A stretch of 39,373 bases of DNA. Source: Lachnospiraceae bacterium. GTDB taxonomy: Bacteria; Bacillota; Clostridia; Lachnospirales; Lachnospiraceae. The notes beneath the pieces were generated by a model. The model had not been told where the DNA came from. It saw nothing but the letters and a program-made list of their open reading frames with translations, and ran no database searches. Made by a program: the position numbers and the translations under genes. This document shows, piece after piece, positions 25,296 through 33,355 of this stretch. How positions within the stretch are numbered: position 1 is the first letter of the stretch; every line of letters starts with the position of its first letter. Location: assembly GCA_017540265.1 (NCBI GenBank), contig JAFYBJ010000058.1, positions 1 through 39,373 of the forward strand, written 5' to 3'.

Positions 25296-26072
25296 ATGGA
25301 AGCGTACTTTGCTTTTTCTGAAGTATATGACAGTCTCATGGAGGATGTACCTTACGGACCATGGTGTGAAAAGATATGTGAGGTACTTAAAGAGCACGGG
25401 ATTGAAGACGGGCTTTTACTGGAACTGGGATGCGGAACTGGAACCATGACGGAGCTTTTGGCTTCACGCGGTTATGATATGACGGGGGTCGATAATTCCG
25501 TGGGGATGCTGGAACAGGCCGGGGCAAAAAAGGAAAGCTCGGGGCATGACATTCTTTATCTCTGTCAGGATATGAGGGAGTTTGAACTTTACGGTACCGT
25601 GAGAGCTGTTGTTTCCGTATGTGACAGTATCAATTACATAACGGATCCGGCAGAGCTTGAGCAGGTGTTTAAGCTTGTAAATAATTACCTGGATCCTTCG
25701 GGATTATTTATCTTTGATTTCAATACCGTGCATAAATACAGGGATATCATAGGCGACAGCACCATAGCCGAAAGCAGAGAGGAATGCAGCTTCATATGGG
25801 ATAATCTCTATGATGAAGAAGCAAGGCTCAATGAATATTCGCTTGCTCTTTTTATAAAGGGTGATGACGGGAGATATGACAGATATGATGAGCTCCACCT
25901 GCAGAGGGCGTATGAGCTTGAAGAGATAAAGGCCCTGCTTGAAAAAGCGGGGCTTGAGTTCGTGAGGGCTTTTGATACGGAACTTTCGATGGCCGGAGGA
26001 AAAGAAGAACCGGTGGGGAATGAAAGCGGACGTATAAGTGTCATAGCGAGGGAAAGAGGAAAGGAGGCTTAA
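25296..26072 (+). CDS. Class I SAM-dependent methyltransferase
   Basis: This is a 258-residue soluble methyltransferase. The N-terminus (YFAFSEVYDSLMEDVPYGPW) and SAM motif I (LLLELGCGTGTMTELL, about residues 40-55) are typical of the Methyltransf_11/25-like group common in Firmicutes. MTGVDNS (motif II) and LYLCQDMREFEL (motif III) follow. The substrate is unknown. The start at 25296 is chosen because an upstream in-frame ATG (25236) would overlap the DUF368 gene by about 55 bases and add a lysine/arginine run. AAGGAAG lies 12 bases before 25296. It is separated by 4 bases from the previous stop and 2 bases from nadE. Confidence 0.88.
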   Translation: MEAYFAFSEVYDSLMEDVPYGPWCEKICEVLKEHGIEDGLLLELGCGTGTMTELLASRGYDMTGVDNSVGMLEQAGAKKESSGHDILYLCQDMREFELYGTVRAVVSVCDSINYITDPAELEQVFKLVNNYLDPSGLFIFDFNTVHKYRDIIGDSTIAESREECSFIWDNLYDEEARLNEYSLALFIKGDDGRYDRYDELHLQRAYELEEIKALLEKAGLEFVRAFDTELSMAGGKEEPVGNESGRISVIARERGKEA

Positions 26073-26074
26073 AT

Positions 26075-28000
26075 ATGAAGGACGGTTTTTTAAAAGTCTG
26101 TGCAGCCACACCGAAGATAAAAGCAGCGGATCCCGGATATAATGCGGGAGTATGCATAGATGCGATAAAGCGGGCCGCAGAAAAAGGAGCGAAGGTGATA
26201 GTCCTTCCGGAGCTGGTTCTTACAGGCTATACCTGCGGAGATCTTTTTTTGCAGGAAACACTGTTGAATGAGGCAAAGGAACAGCTCTGCAGGGTGATCA
26301 TCGAAACGCGTGATGTGGATGCCCTGATCTTTATAGGTCTTCCCATGGAAGTATCGGGGAAGCTTTACAATGTGGCAGCAGTTTTTTCAAAAGCAACCGT
26401 GCTTGGTTTTGTTCCGAAACGGAATATTCCGGATTATGCCGAATTCTATGAACAGAGACATTTTTCCGAGGGAAATTCAGAACCGGTGTCCGTGTTTTTT
26501 GCGGGACAGGATGTACCGTTTGGCGGAAATATAATTTTCCAGTGTGATGCTGTCACAGGGCTTGCTGTCGGATGTGAGATATGTGAGGATCTGTGGGTGC
26601 CGGAGTCACCTTCAGTGAAGCTTACACAGGCAGGGGCCACGGTGATAGTAAATCTTTCCGCTTCAAATGAGACCGTAGCCAAGGCTTTCTACAGAAGGGA
26701 TTTGGTAAGGATGTCCTCTTCAAAGCTTTTGTGTGCTTATATCTACTGCAGCGCAGGAGACGGAGAATCTACCCAGGATCTGGTTTTTTCCGGCCATGAT
26801 ATGATAGCGGAAAATGGTGTGATGCTTGCCGAGTCAAAGCGGTTTGATACCGGAGAGATATATGCGGATATCGATATAAAGAGACTTATTCATGAACGCA
26901 GAAGGATGAGCACCTTCAGATCCGTTTTAAAATCTGAAGACGGATTTATACGTACCGGATTTGATCTAACCACCGGAGTAACGGAACTTGAAAGAAAATT
27001 TGACAGGGCACCGTTTGTTCCTTCGGATCTTTCAAAGAGAGCCGAACGCTGTGAGGAGATACTTCTTATACAGAGCCGGGGACTGAAAAAACGCCTTGAG
27101 CATACAGGGATCAAAAAAGCCGTGGTCGGTGTTTCGGGCGGTCTTGATTCAACCCTTGCGCTCCTTGTGACAGCAAAGGCTTTTGACAGTGCAGGGATTG
27201 ACAGGAGCGGTATCATAGCCGTTACCATGCCGTGTTTCGGGACCACCGGAAGGACAAAGAATAATGCCGTATCCCTTTCTGAAGCTCTCGGGTGTACACT
27301 GCTTACGGTAGATATAAAGAAAGCGGTAACGGTTCATTTTGAAGATATAGGTCTTCCTCCGGATGACAGAAGCGTTACATATGAAAACGGGCAGGCAAGG
27401 GAGAGAACACAGGTCCTTATGGATATAGCCAATAAAGAGGCTGCCCTTGTTATAGGTACCGGTGATATGAGTGAGCTTGCTCTGGGATGGGCTACATATA
27501 ACGGAGACCACATGTCAATGTACGGCGTAAATGCAGGTGTTCCGAAAACTCTTGTAAGGCATCTGGTTTCATGGTTTGCGGATACATGCGGGGATGATAA
27601 GCTTCAGACAGTGCTTAAGGATGTGCTGGATACGCCGGTCAGTCCGGAACTTCTGCCTCCTGAAAACGGTGAGATATCCCAAAAGACCGAGGATATTGTG
27701 GGACCGTATGAACTGCATGATTTCTTCCTGTATTACATATTAAGAGCCGGTTTTTCGCCGGATAAGATATACAGGATAGCTTTGAAGTGTTTTGAAGGGA
27801 TCTATGACGGGGATGTAATACTCAAATGGCTTAAGGTTTTCTGCAGAAGGTTTTTTGGCCAGCAGTTTAAGCGTTCATGCCTGCCTGACGGACCGAAAGT
27901 GGGATCCGTTGCAGTATCTCCAAGAGGAGATTTAAGAATGCCTTCGGATGCCTCATGGAGTGCTTGGGAAAAAAATATCTTAAATATAAAGGAGATATAA
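26075..28000 (+). CDS. nadE: Glutamine-dependent NAD+ synthetase
   Basis: This is a 641-residue two-domain enzyme for the last step of NAD+ synthesis (nicotinate adenine dinucleotide plus ATP plus glutamine). The N-terminal nitrilase-like glutaminase has the triad E46 (LPELVLTGY), K115 (VPKRNIPDY) and C170 (EICEDLW). The spacings of 69 and 55 are the same as in the Mycobacterium tuberculosis enzyme. The C-terminal synthetase domain has the ATP pyrophosphatase P-loop SGGLDST (354-360), GTGDMSELALGW and NAGVPKTLVRHLV. AGGAGG precedes the start. It sits 2 bases after the methyltransferase and 2 bases before the next aminotransferase. Confidence 0.96.
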   Translation: MKDGFLKVCAATPKIKAADPGYNAGVCIDAIKRAAEKGAKVIVLPELVLTGYTCGDLFLQETLLNEAKEQLCRVIIETRDVDALIFIGLPMEVSGKLYNVAAVFSKATVLGFVPKRNIPDYAEFYEQRHFSEGNSEPVSVFFAGQDVPFGGNIIFQCDAVTGLAVGCEICEDLWVPESPSVKLTQAGATVIVNLSASNETVAKAFYRRDLVRMSSSKLLCAYIYCSAGDGESTQDLVFSGHDMIAENGVMLAESKRFDTGEIYADIDIKRLIHERRRMSTFRSVLKSEDGFIRTGFDLTTGVTELERKFDRAPFVPSDLSKRAERCEEILLIQSRGLKKRLEHTGIKKAVVGVSGGLDSTLALLVTAKAFDSAGIDRSGIIAVTMPCFGTTGRTKNNAVSLSEALGCTLLTVDIKKAVTVHFEDIGLPPDDRSVTYENGQARERTQVLMDIANKEAALVIGTGDMSELALGWATYNGDHMSMYGVNAGVPKTLVRHLVSWFADTCGDDKLQTVLKDVLDTPVSPELLPPENGEISQKTEDIVGPYELHDFFLYYILRAGFSPDKIYRIALKCFEGIYDGDVILKWLKVFCRRFFGQQFKRSCLPDGPKVGSVAVSPRGDLRMPSDASWSAWEKNILNIKEI

Positions 28001-28002
28001 AA

Positions 28003-29166
28003 ATGAATTTTTCAAAAAGGCTTGACCGTTTCGGTGAGGAAATATTTGCCGCACTGAACAATAAAAGGCTTGCGCTTGAGGCGCAGGGAAAGAAAATATG
28101 GAATTTGAGCGTGGGAACTCCGGATTTTCCAGTGTCGGAGCATATAAAAAAAGCCCTTGCCGATGCGGCCATGGATCCGGAAAACTGGAAATACTCACTT
28201 CGTGATCTTCCGGAACTGACAGAGGCTGTATGTTCTTATTATGCAAAAAGATACGGTGTACATATAGAAAAGGATCAGGTAATGAGCTGCTACGGTACCC
28301 AGGAAGGAATGGGGCATCTTGCGCTTGCTCTTTGTGATAAAGGTGATACCGTGCTGCTTCCCGATCCCTGCTATCCGGTGTTCCAGTCCGGTACTTTTCT
28401 TGCAGATGCCGACCCCTGGTATTATCCTCTTACAAAGGAAAATGATTTCCTTCCCGTAGTGGCAGATATCCCTGAGGATGTGGCAAGGAAGGCAAAATAT
28501 ATCATAGTGAGCCTGCCGGCAAATCCTGTGGGGGCTGTTGCAAAGCCGGGCATATATGAAGAAATAATAGAATGGGCAAAAAAATATGATGTGCTTATTG
28601 TCCATGATAATGCTTACAGTGACATCATCTTTGACGGTAATCGCGGAGGAAGTTTCCTCGCACATCAGGGCGCGATGGAACAGGGAGTTGAATTTTTCAG
28701 CCTTTCAAAGTCATTTGATGTGACAGGAGCAAGGATAAGCTTTCTTGTGGGAAGAAAGGATGTGGTGGATGCCGTAAGGCTGCTCAGGAGCCAGATAGAT
28801 TTTGGCATGTTCTTACCTATACAGAAGGCTGCGATAGCGGCATTGACCGGTCCCTGCGATATGATAGAGAAGCAGTGCGCGGATTATGAAGAAAGAAGGG
28901 ATGCCCTTTGTCAGGGCGCAAGGAATATAGGTTGGAACATTCCCGATACCGGCGGAAGCATGTTTGTATGGGCGCCCATACCTGAAGATTATACTTCGAG
29001 TATGGAGTTCTGTATGGATCTGCTTGAAAAGACGGGAGTTCTCTGCACACCCGGATCCAGTTTTGGCCCTCATGGAGAAGGATATGTGCGTTTTGCGCTT
29101 GTTTTACCCCCTGAAGAGATAAAAAATGCGTTAAAATCTATCAAGGATAGTGGAATTTTTGCATAA
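28003..29166 (+). CDS. PLP-dependent aminotransferase, class I/II
   Basis: This is a 387-residue fold-type I aminotransferase. The PLP lysine is K236 (FSLSKSFDVTGARISF). Other family marks are SVGTPDFPVSEHIKKAL, SLPANPVGAVAKPGIYEEI and HDNAYSDIIFDG. The overall look is that of the LL-diaminopimelate/aspartate-type (AAT_I) group, but it differs from the true DapL encoded at 31475-32689. The substrate is not assigned; an amino acid/2-oxo acid exchange using glutamate is likely. The start at 28003 is chosen because GGAG lies 8 bases before it; an in-frame ATG at 27955 lies inside nadE. It is the last gene of the long operon before the glnA promoter. Confidence 0.85.
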   Translation: MNFSKRLDRFGEEIFAALNNKRLALEAQGKKIWNLSVGTPDFPVSEHIKKALADAAMDPENWKYSLRDLPELTEAVCSYYAKRYGVHIEKDQVMSCYGTQEGMGHLALALCDKGDTVLLPDPCYPVFQSGTFLADADPWYYPLTKENDFLPVVADIPEDVARKAKYIIVSLPANPVGAVAKPGIYEEIIEWAKKYDVLIVHDNAYSDIIFDGNRGGSFLAHQGAMEQGVEFFSLSKSFDVTGARISFLVGRKDVVDAVRLLRSQIDFGMFLPIQKAAIAALTGPCDMIEKQCADYEERRDALCQGARNIGWNIPDTGGSMFVWAPIPEDYTSSMEFCMDLLEKTGVLCTPGSSFGPHGEGYVRFALVLPPEEIKNALKSIKDSGIFA

Positions 29167-29195
29167 AACGCACAATTTTGTATTTTTTACTTTAT

Positions 29196-29224
29196 TTGAA
29201 AGAATTAACGTGTTAGAATAGCAT
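29196..29224 (+). promoter_or_regulatory. Promoter of glnA-dapF-dapL
   Basis: TTGAAA (29196-29201) and TAGCAT (29219-29224) are 17 bases apart in an AT-rich gap, leaving a leader of about 37 bases. A small CCGC/GCGG hairpin (about 29227-29239) lies at the start of transcription. Confidence 0.5.
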
Positions 29225-29267
29225 AACCGCATTTTCGCGGAAGCAAAAAGTTATCAAAGGAGAGGAT

Positions 29268-30602
29268 ATGGCCGGCAAATACACAAAAGAAGATATACTT
29301 CGAATCGCACAGGAAGATAATGTTGAATTCATACGTTTACAGTTTACGGATGTATTTGGCACACTTAAGAATATAGCTATCACAGCGGATCATCTGGAGA
29401 ATGCGCTTAATAATAAGTGCATGTTCGACGGATCTTCCATAGAGGGCTTTGCCCGTATTGAGGAATCTGATATGTATCTGTATCCGGATCCCGATACCAT
29501 GGAGATATTCCCCTGGAGACCCCAGCATGGCAGAGTTGCAAGACTTATATGCGATGTATACGGAACCGATGGCAAGCCGTTTGAGGGCGATCCCAGATAT
29601 GTGCTAAAAAGAGCAATTAAAAAAGCGGCGGATATGGGTTATACACTCAATGTGGGACCGGAATGTGAATTTTTCCTGTTCCAGACAGATGAAAATGCGG
29701 CACCTACCACGATAGCAAACGAAAGAGCCGGTTATTTTGATCTTGGTCCCATGGATCTGGGGGAAAATGCAAGGCGCGATATGGTGCTTACTCTTGAGGA
29801 AATGGGTTTTGATATAGAAGCTTCACATCACGAGTGCGCACCTGCGCAGCACGAGATAGATTTCAGATATGATGAGGCGCTTCGTTCCGCTGATAATATC
29901 ATGACATTTAAGCTTGCTGTAAAGACCATAGCCAGAAGGCACGGACAGCATGCAACTTTCATGCCCAAGCCAAAATACGGCACTGCAGGTTCCGGCATGC
30001 ACTTAAATCTTTCTCTTTCAAAGAAGGGCAAGAACATTTTCCAGGATCCGAAGGATGAATACGGACTCAGCAAAGAGGCGTACTGGTTCATAGGCGGCAT
30101 CATGAAGCATATGAAGGGAATGACGGCAATCATGAATCCTCTTGTAAATTCCTACAAGAGACTTGTGCCCGGATATGAGGCTCCCGTGCATATTGCATGG
30201 AGCAGCCGCAACAGAAGTCCCCTTATCCGTATTCCTTCTGCAAGAGGAGAGGGAACAAGAGTTGAGCTCAGAAGCCCGGATTCCGCTGCAAATCCCTATC
30301 TTGCAATAGCGGTTGCGCTTACGGCAGGACTTGCGGGTATAGAAGAAAAAATAGATCCTCCCGCTGCTGTAAACAGGAATATCTTTGAAATGAGCGAAAG
30401 GGAGAGAAAGAGATCAAAGATAGATTTTCTACCTTCGAATCTTCTTGATGCCGTTGAGGCACTTGAGAAGGATAAGTTGGTGATGGATGCTTTGGGACCC
30501 CATATAGCACCTCTTTATGTAAGCGCCAAGAAGCGTGAATGGGCGGCTTACAGCGAGCAGGTTACACAGTGGGAGATTGACAGATATCTTTATAAATATT
30601 GA
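29268..30602 (+). CDS. glnA: Glutamine synthetase, type I
   Basis: This is a 444-residue GSI-alpha enzyme (usual ~443), which joins ammonia and glutamate using ATP. Catalytic and signature regions in order: [18 protein letters not shown] (metal ligands), [26 protein letters not shown] (ATP-binding histidine), [37 protein letters not shown]. The adenylylation tyrosine loop of GSI-beta is absent, so regulation by adenylylation is not expected. An AAAGGAGAGG-type ribosome binding site precedes the start. dapF begins 6 bases after its stop, so the three genes probably form one transcript. Its glutamine feeds GatCAB and NadE, both encoded in this window. Confidence 0.96.
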   Translation: MAGKYTKEDILRIAQEDNVEFIRLQFTDVFGTLKNIAITADHLENALNNKCMFDGSSIEGFARIEESDMYLYPDPDTMEIFPWRPQHGRVARLICDVYGTDGKPFEGDPRYVLKRAIKKAADMGYTLNVGPECEFFLFQTDENAAPTTIANERAGYFDLGPMDLGENARRDMVLTLEEMGFDIEASHHECAPAQHEIDFRYDEALRSADNIMTFKLAVKTIARRHGQHATFMPKPKYGTAGSGMHLNLSLSKKGKNIFQDPKDEYGLSKEAYWFIGGIMKHMKGMTAIMNPLVNSYKRLVPGYEAPVHIAWSSRNRSPLIRIPSARGEGTRVELRSPDSAANPYLAIAVALTAGLAGIEEKIDPPAAVNRNIFEMSERERKRSKIDFLPSNLLDAVEALEKDKLVMDALGPHIAPLYVSAKKREWAAYSEQVTQWEIDRYLYKY

Positions 30603-30608
30603 GGTTTT

Positions 30609-31460
30609 ATGCATTTCGTTAAGATGGAAGGCTGCGGAAACGACTATGTTTATGTTGACGGCAGCCGTGAAAAAGCAAACGACAAAGCAGAGCTTGCAAA
30701 GCGTGTAAGCGACAGACATTTCGGTATAGGTTCCGATGGGCTCATCTTTGTAAATCCCGGGGAAAATGCGGAATTTGAGATGGAGATGTACAATGCCGAC
30801 GGATCGAGAGCCGAGATGTGCGGCAACGGGATCCGTTGTGTCGCAAAATTCATATACGACAGAGGTCTTTGTTCACCGGAGAAGAAAAAGATTACCATAG
30901 AGAGCTTTGGCATACCTCATGAAGTCGAACTTCATACCGGTGATGACGGACTTGTAGAAAGCGTAACAGTGGATATGGGTGAGCCGGTATTAAAGCCTGA
31001 GCTCATCCCTGTTGTGAGCAATGATCCCGCTTCAGAAAGCCTGATAGATGAGGAGATAATCGTAGACGGTAAGCCGTGGCGCATGACCTGTGTGTCCATG
31101 GGCAATCCCCATGCAGTGTTCTTTACAGAGGATAATTCTTTTCCTGATTTTGAAAGGATGGGCCCTTCTTTCGAACATCATAAAAGGTTTCCCAAGGCTG
31201 TTAATGCAGAATTTGCAAAAGTGATCGATGATACCCATGTGGATATGAGGGTATGGGAGAGAGGGTCCGGCGAGACCCTTGCCTGCGGAACAGGTGCCTG
31301 CGCAACTTTAGTGGCCTGTGTTTTAAACGGGAAGACCAAAAGGAAGGCAGAGATAAAATTAAGGGGCGGTGTACTTACCGTGGAATGGAATAAAGAAGAC
31401 AACAGGGTCTATATGACAGGTCCTGCAAGAACGGTATTTGAGGGCGATATTACGGTATAA
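30609..31460 (+). CDS. dapF: Diaminopimelate epimerase
   Basis: This is a 283-residue PLP-independent epimerase that converts LL- to meso-diaminopimelate, the precursor of lysine and the peptidoglycan cross-link residue. The two catalytic cysteines are present: C71 in AEMCGNGIRC and C226 in ETLACGTGACAT. The N-terminal MEGCGNDYVYVDG is typical. It directly precedes dapL, whose product makes its substrate. GAGG, formed at the glnA stop, serves as the ribosome binding site. Confidence 0.97.
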   Translation: MHFVKMEGCGNDYVYVDGSREKANDKAELAKRVSDRHFGIGSDGLIFVNPGENAEFEMEMYNADGSRAEMCGNGIRCVAKFIYDRGLCSPEKKKITIESFGIPHEVELHTGDDGLVESVTVDMGEPVLKPELIPVVSNDPASESLIDEEIIVDGKPWRMTCVSMGNPHAVFFTEDNSFPDFERMGPSFEHHKRFPKAVNAEFAKVIDDTHVDMRVWERGSGETLACGTGACATLVACVLNGKTKRKAEIKLRGGVLTVEWNKEDNRVYMTGPARTVFEGDITV

Positions 31461-31474
31461 GGAGTATACTTAAA

Positions 31475-32689
31475 ATGTTTAAGGCAAACGGGGATTATCT
31501 AAAATTACGGGGCAGCTATCTTTTTTCCACGGTTGCCAGAAAACAGGAAGAATACAGGAAGGCTCATCCCGATAAGGAACTTATAAGGCTTTCGATCGGA
31601 GATGTAACGCAGCCGCTTGCACCTGCGATAATAGAAGCTCTTCATAAGGCTGTGGATGAAATGGCGGATCCGGAAACTTTTAAGGGATATGCACCGGATC
31701 TGGGGTATTCTTTTTTAAGGGAAGCAGCTGCAGAGAATGATTATAAAGCCAGAGGCTGTGATATATCACCGGATGAGATATTTATTTCGGATGGTGCCAA
31801 GGGTGACTGCGGCAACATACAGGAGATCTTTTCGAAGGATTCAAAGATAGCGGTATGCGATCCTGTGTATCCGGTATATGTGGATACGAATGTGATGGCC
31901 GGAAGAACAGGGACTTTCGATGAGGTCAACGGTCTGTGGTCTGATGTGATATATATGCCCTGCACAAAAGAAAATGATTTTATGCCGGAGCTTCCGAAGG
32001 AAGTGCCTGATGTGATATATCTCTGCTTCCCCAACAATCCCACCGGCGGCGTGATATCGAAAGAGCGCCTGCAGGAGTGGGTGGATTACGCAAATAAAAA
32101 CGGAAGCGTGATCATATATGATGCAGCGTATGAAGCTTATATATCAAACCCGGCGGTTCCTCACAGCATATATGAGTGCGAAGGCGCAAGGACCTGCGCC
32201 ATAGAGATCCATTCTTTTTCGAAAAATGCGGGCTTTACGGGTGTGAGACTCGGATATACCGTGGTTCCAAAGGATTTAAAGAGCGGGGACGTTTTACTTC
32301 ATTCGCTGTGGGCGAGAAGGCACGGTACAAAATATAACGGTGCTCCTTATATAATCCAGAGAGCCGGTGAAGCGGTTTATTCCGAAGAGGGAAAGAAACA
32401 GCTTAAAGAGCAGGTGGCTTATTATATGAAAAATGCAGCCTGCATACTTAAAGGCGTAAGAGAGGCCGGCTTTGAAGCCTTCGGCGGAGTTGATGCTCCT
32501 TATATCTGGATGAAAACACCGGATAATATGACAAGCTGGGATTTCTTTGATCTTTTGCTTGATAAGGCAAATGTGGTGGGAACCCCCGGATCGGGATTTG
32601 GTCCTTCCGGTGAGCACTATTTCAGACTCACTGCATTCGGCAGCTATGAAAATACGGTAAGGGCTATAGAACGAATAAAAGCTATGTAA
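31475..32689 (+). CDS. dapL: LL-diaminopimelate aminotransferase
   Basis: This is a 404-residue PLP enzyme that converts tetrahydrodipicolinate directly to LL-diaminopimelate with glutamate as amino donor, skipping the acyl-blocked DapD/DapC/DapE steps. The DapL hallmarks are clear: YLKLRGSYLFSTVARK at the N-terminus, LSIGDVTQPLAPA, and FPNNPTGGVISKE. The PLP lysine is K250 (HSFSKNAGFTGVRLGY). The C-terminus has GSGFGPSGEHYFRLTAFG. Placement after dapF puts the last two steps to meso-diaminopimelate in one operon. AAGGAG lies 10 bases before the start. Confidence 0.96.
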   Translation: MFKANGDYLKLRGSYLFSTVARKQEEYRKAHPDKELIRLSIGDVTQPLAPAIIEALHKAVDEMADPETFKGYAPDLGYSFLREAAAENDYKARGCDISPDEIFISDGAKGDCGNIQEIFSKDSKIAVCDPVYPVYVDTNVMAGRTGTFDEVNGLWSDVIYMPCTKENDFMPELPKEVPDVIYLCFPNNPTGGVISKERLQEWVDYANKNGSVIIYDAAYEAYISNPAVPHSIYECEGARTCAIEIHSFSKNAGFTGVRLGYTVVPKDLKSGDVLLHSLWARRHGTKYNGAPYIIQRAGEAVYSEEGKKQLKEQVAYYMKNAACILKGVREAGFEAFGGVDAPYIWMKTPDNMTSWDFFDLLLDKANVVGTPGSGFGPSGEHYFRLTAFGSYENTVRAIERIKAM

Positions 32690-32703
32690 AGCTTGAAAAA
32701 ATT

Positions 32704-32750
32704 GTTATCCTGAGCGAAGTGATTGTCATCCTGAGCGAAGCGAAGGATCT
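32704..32750 (+). repeat. Dispersed ATCCTGAGCGAAG repeat, one full and one partial copy
   Basis: A full copy at 32725-32750 and a diverged, shortened copy at 32704-32722 are spaced 21 bases apart. The core ATCCTGAGCGAAGCG is flanked by ATCCT (32728-32732) and AGGAT (32744-32748), which can pair. The same short element is known from many unrelated bacterial genomes, where its translation gives spurious VILSEAKDL-type peptides. It sits between dapL and the DJ-1 gene and lies just before the latter's ribosome binding site. Confidence 0.8.
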
Positions 32751-32769
32751 TATACAAGGAGGAAAGCTC

Positions 32770-33324
32770 ATGAAAAGAGCAGCAGTATTATATGCAGATG
32801 GTTTCGAAGAAGTAGAGGCGCTCGTGCCCGTTGATATTTTAAGGCGAGGCAAGGTGGATACAGTAACAGTATCAATAATGGGGAGAAAGACGGTTCACGG
32901 ATCGCATCATATCGATATAGAGGCTGATGCTCTGCTTGAGGAAACTGACCTTGATCTTTTTGATATGATCGTATTGCCGGGAGGGAAGACGGGACATCAG
33001 AATCTGGAAGCATGCGGGCCGCTTATGGCTACAGTGCGTAAGTTTGACAGTGAAAAGAAATATATTGCCGCTATATGCGCAGCCCCCACGATACTTGGAC
33101 GTTTGGGTATCTTAAAGGGCAGAAAGGCTACCTGTTACGGCGGCATGGAAGATGCTCTTGCCGGAGCAGAGAAGCTTACTGATCCCGTGGTGGTGTCAGA
33201 TCATATAATCACAAGCCGCGGTATGGGAACCAGCATGGAATTTGGTTTAAAGCTCCTTGAAGTTCTTACGGATAAGCCGACAGCGGATGCCGTTGGAGCT
33301 TCGGTAATGATACCCGGGATGTGA
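32770..33324 (+). CDS. DJ-1/PfpI family protein
   Basis: This is a 184-residue protein of the DJ-1 (YajL/ThiJ) subgroup. The reactive cysteine is C103 (AAICAAPT, the nucleophile elbow). The supporting glutamate is E16 (GFEEVEALVPVD), matching human DJ-1 E18 and C106. The family is linked to oxidative or carbonyl stress (chaperone, glyoxalase or glutathione-independent repair roles), and the exact role of DJ-1 members is debated. The start at 32770 is chosen because AAGGAGG (32757-32763) precedes it. An in-frame ATG at 32719 would translate the dispersed repeat. Confidence 0.92.
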   Translation: MKRAAVLYADGFEEVEALVPVDILRRGKVDTVTVSIMGRKTVHGSHHIDIEADALLEETDLDLFDMIVLPGGKTGHQNLEACGPLMATVRKFDSEKKYIAAICAAPTILGRLGILKGRKATCYGGMEDALAGAEKLTDPVVVSDHIITSRGMGTSMEFGLKLLEVLTDKPTADAVGASVMIPGM

Positions 33325-33355
33325 TCCGGAGGAAGTCTGAAGAAGTTTTCGCTTA

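Noticed and set aside
32719-32769. N-terminal extension of the DJ-1 gene (MIVILSEAKDLIQ...)
   Set aside because: The peptide is the known artefact of translating the dispersed repeat. AAGGAGG precedes ATG 32770, which gives a normal DJ-1 start.
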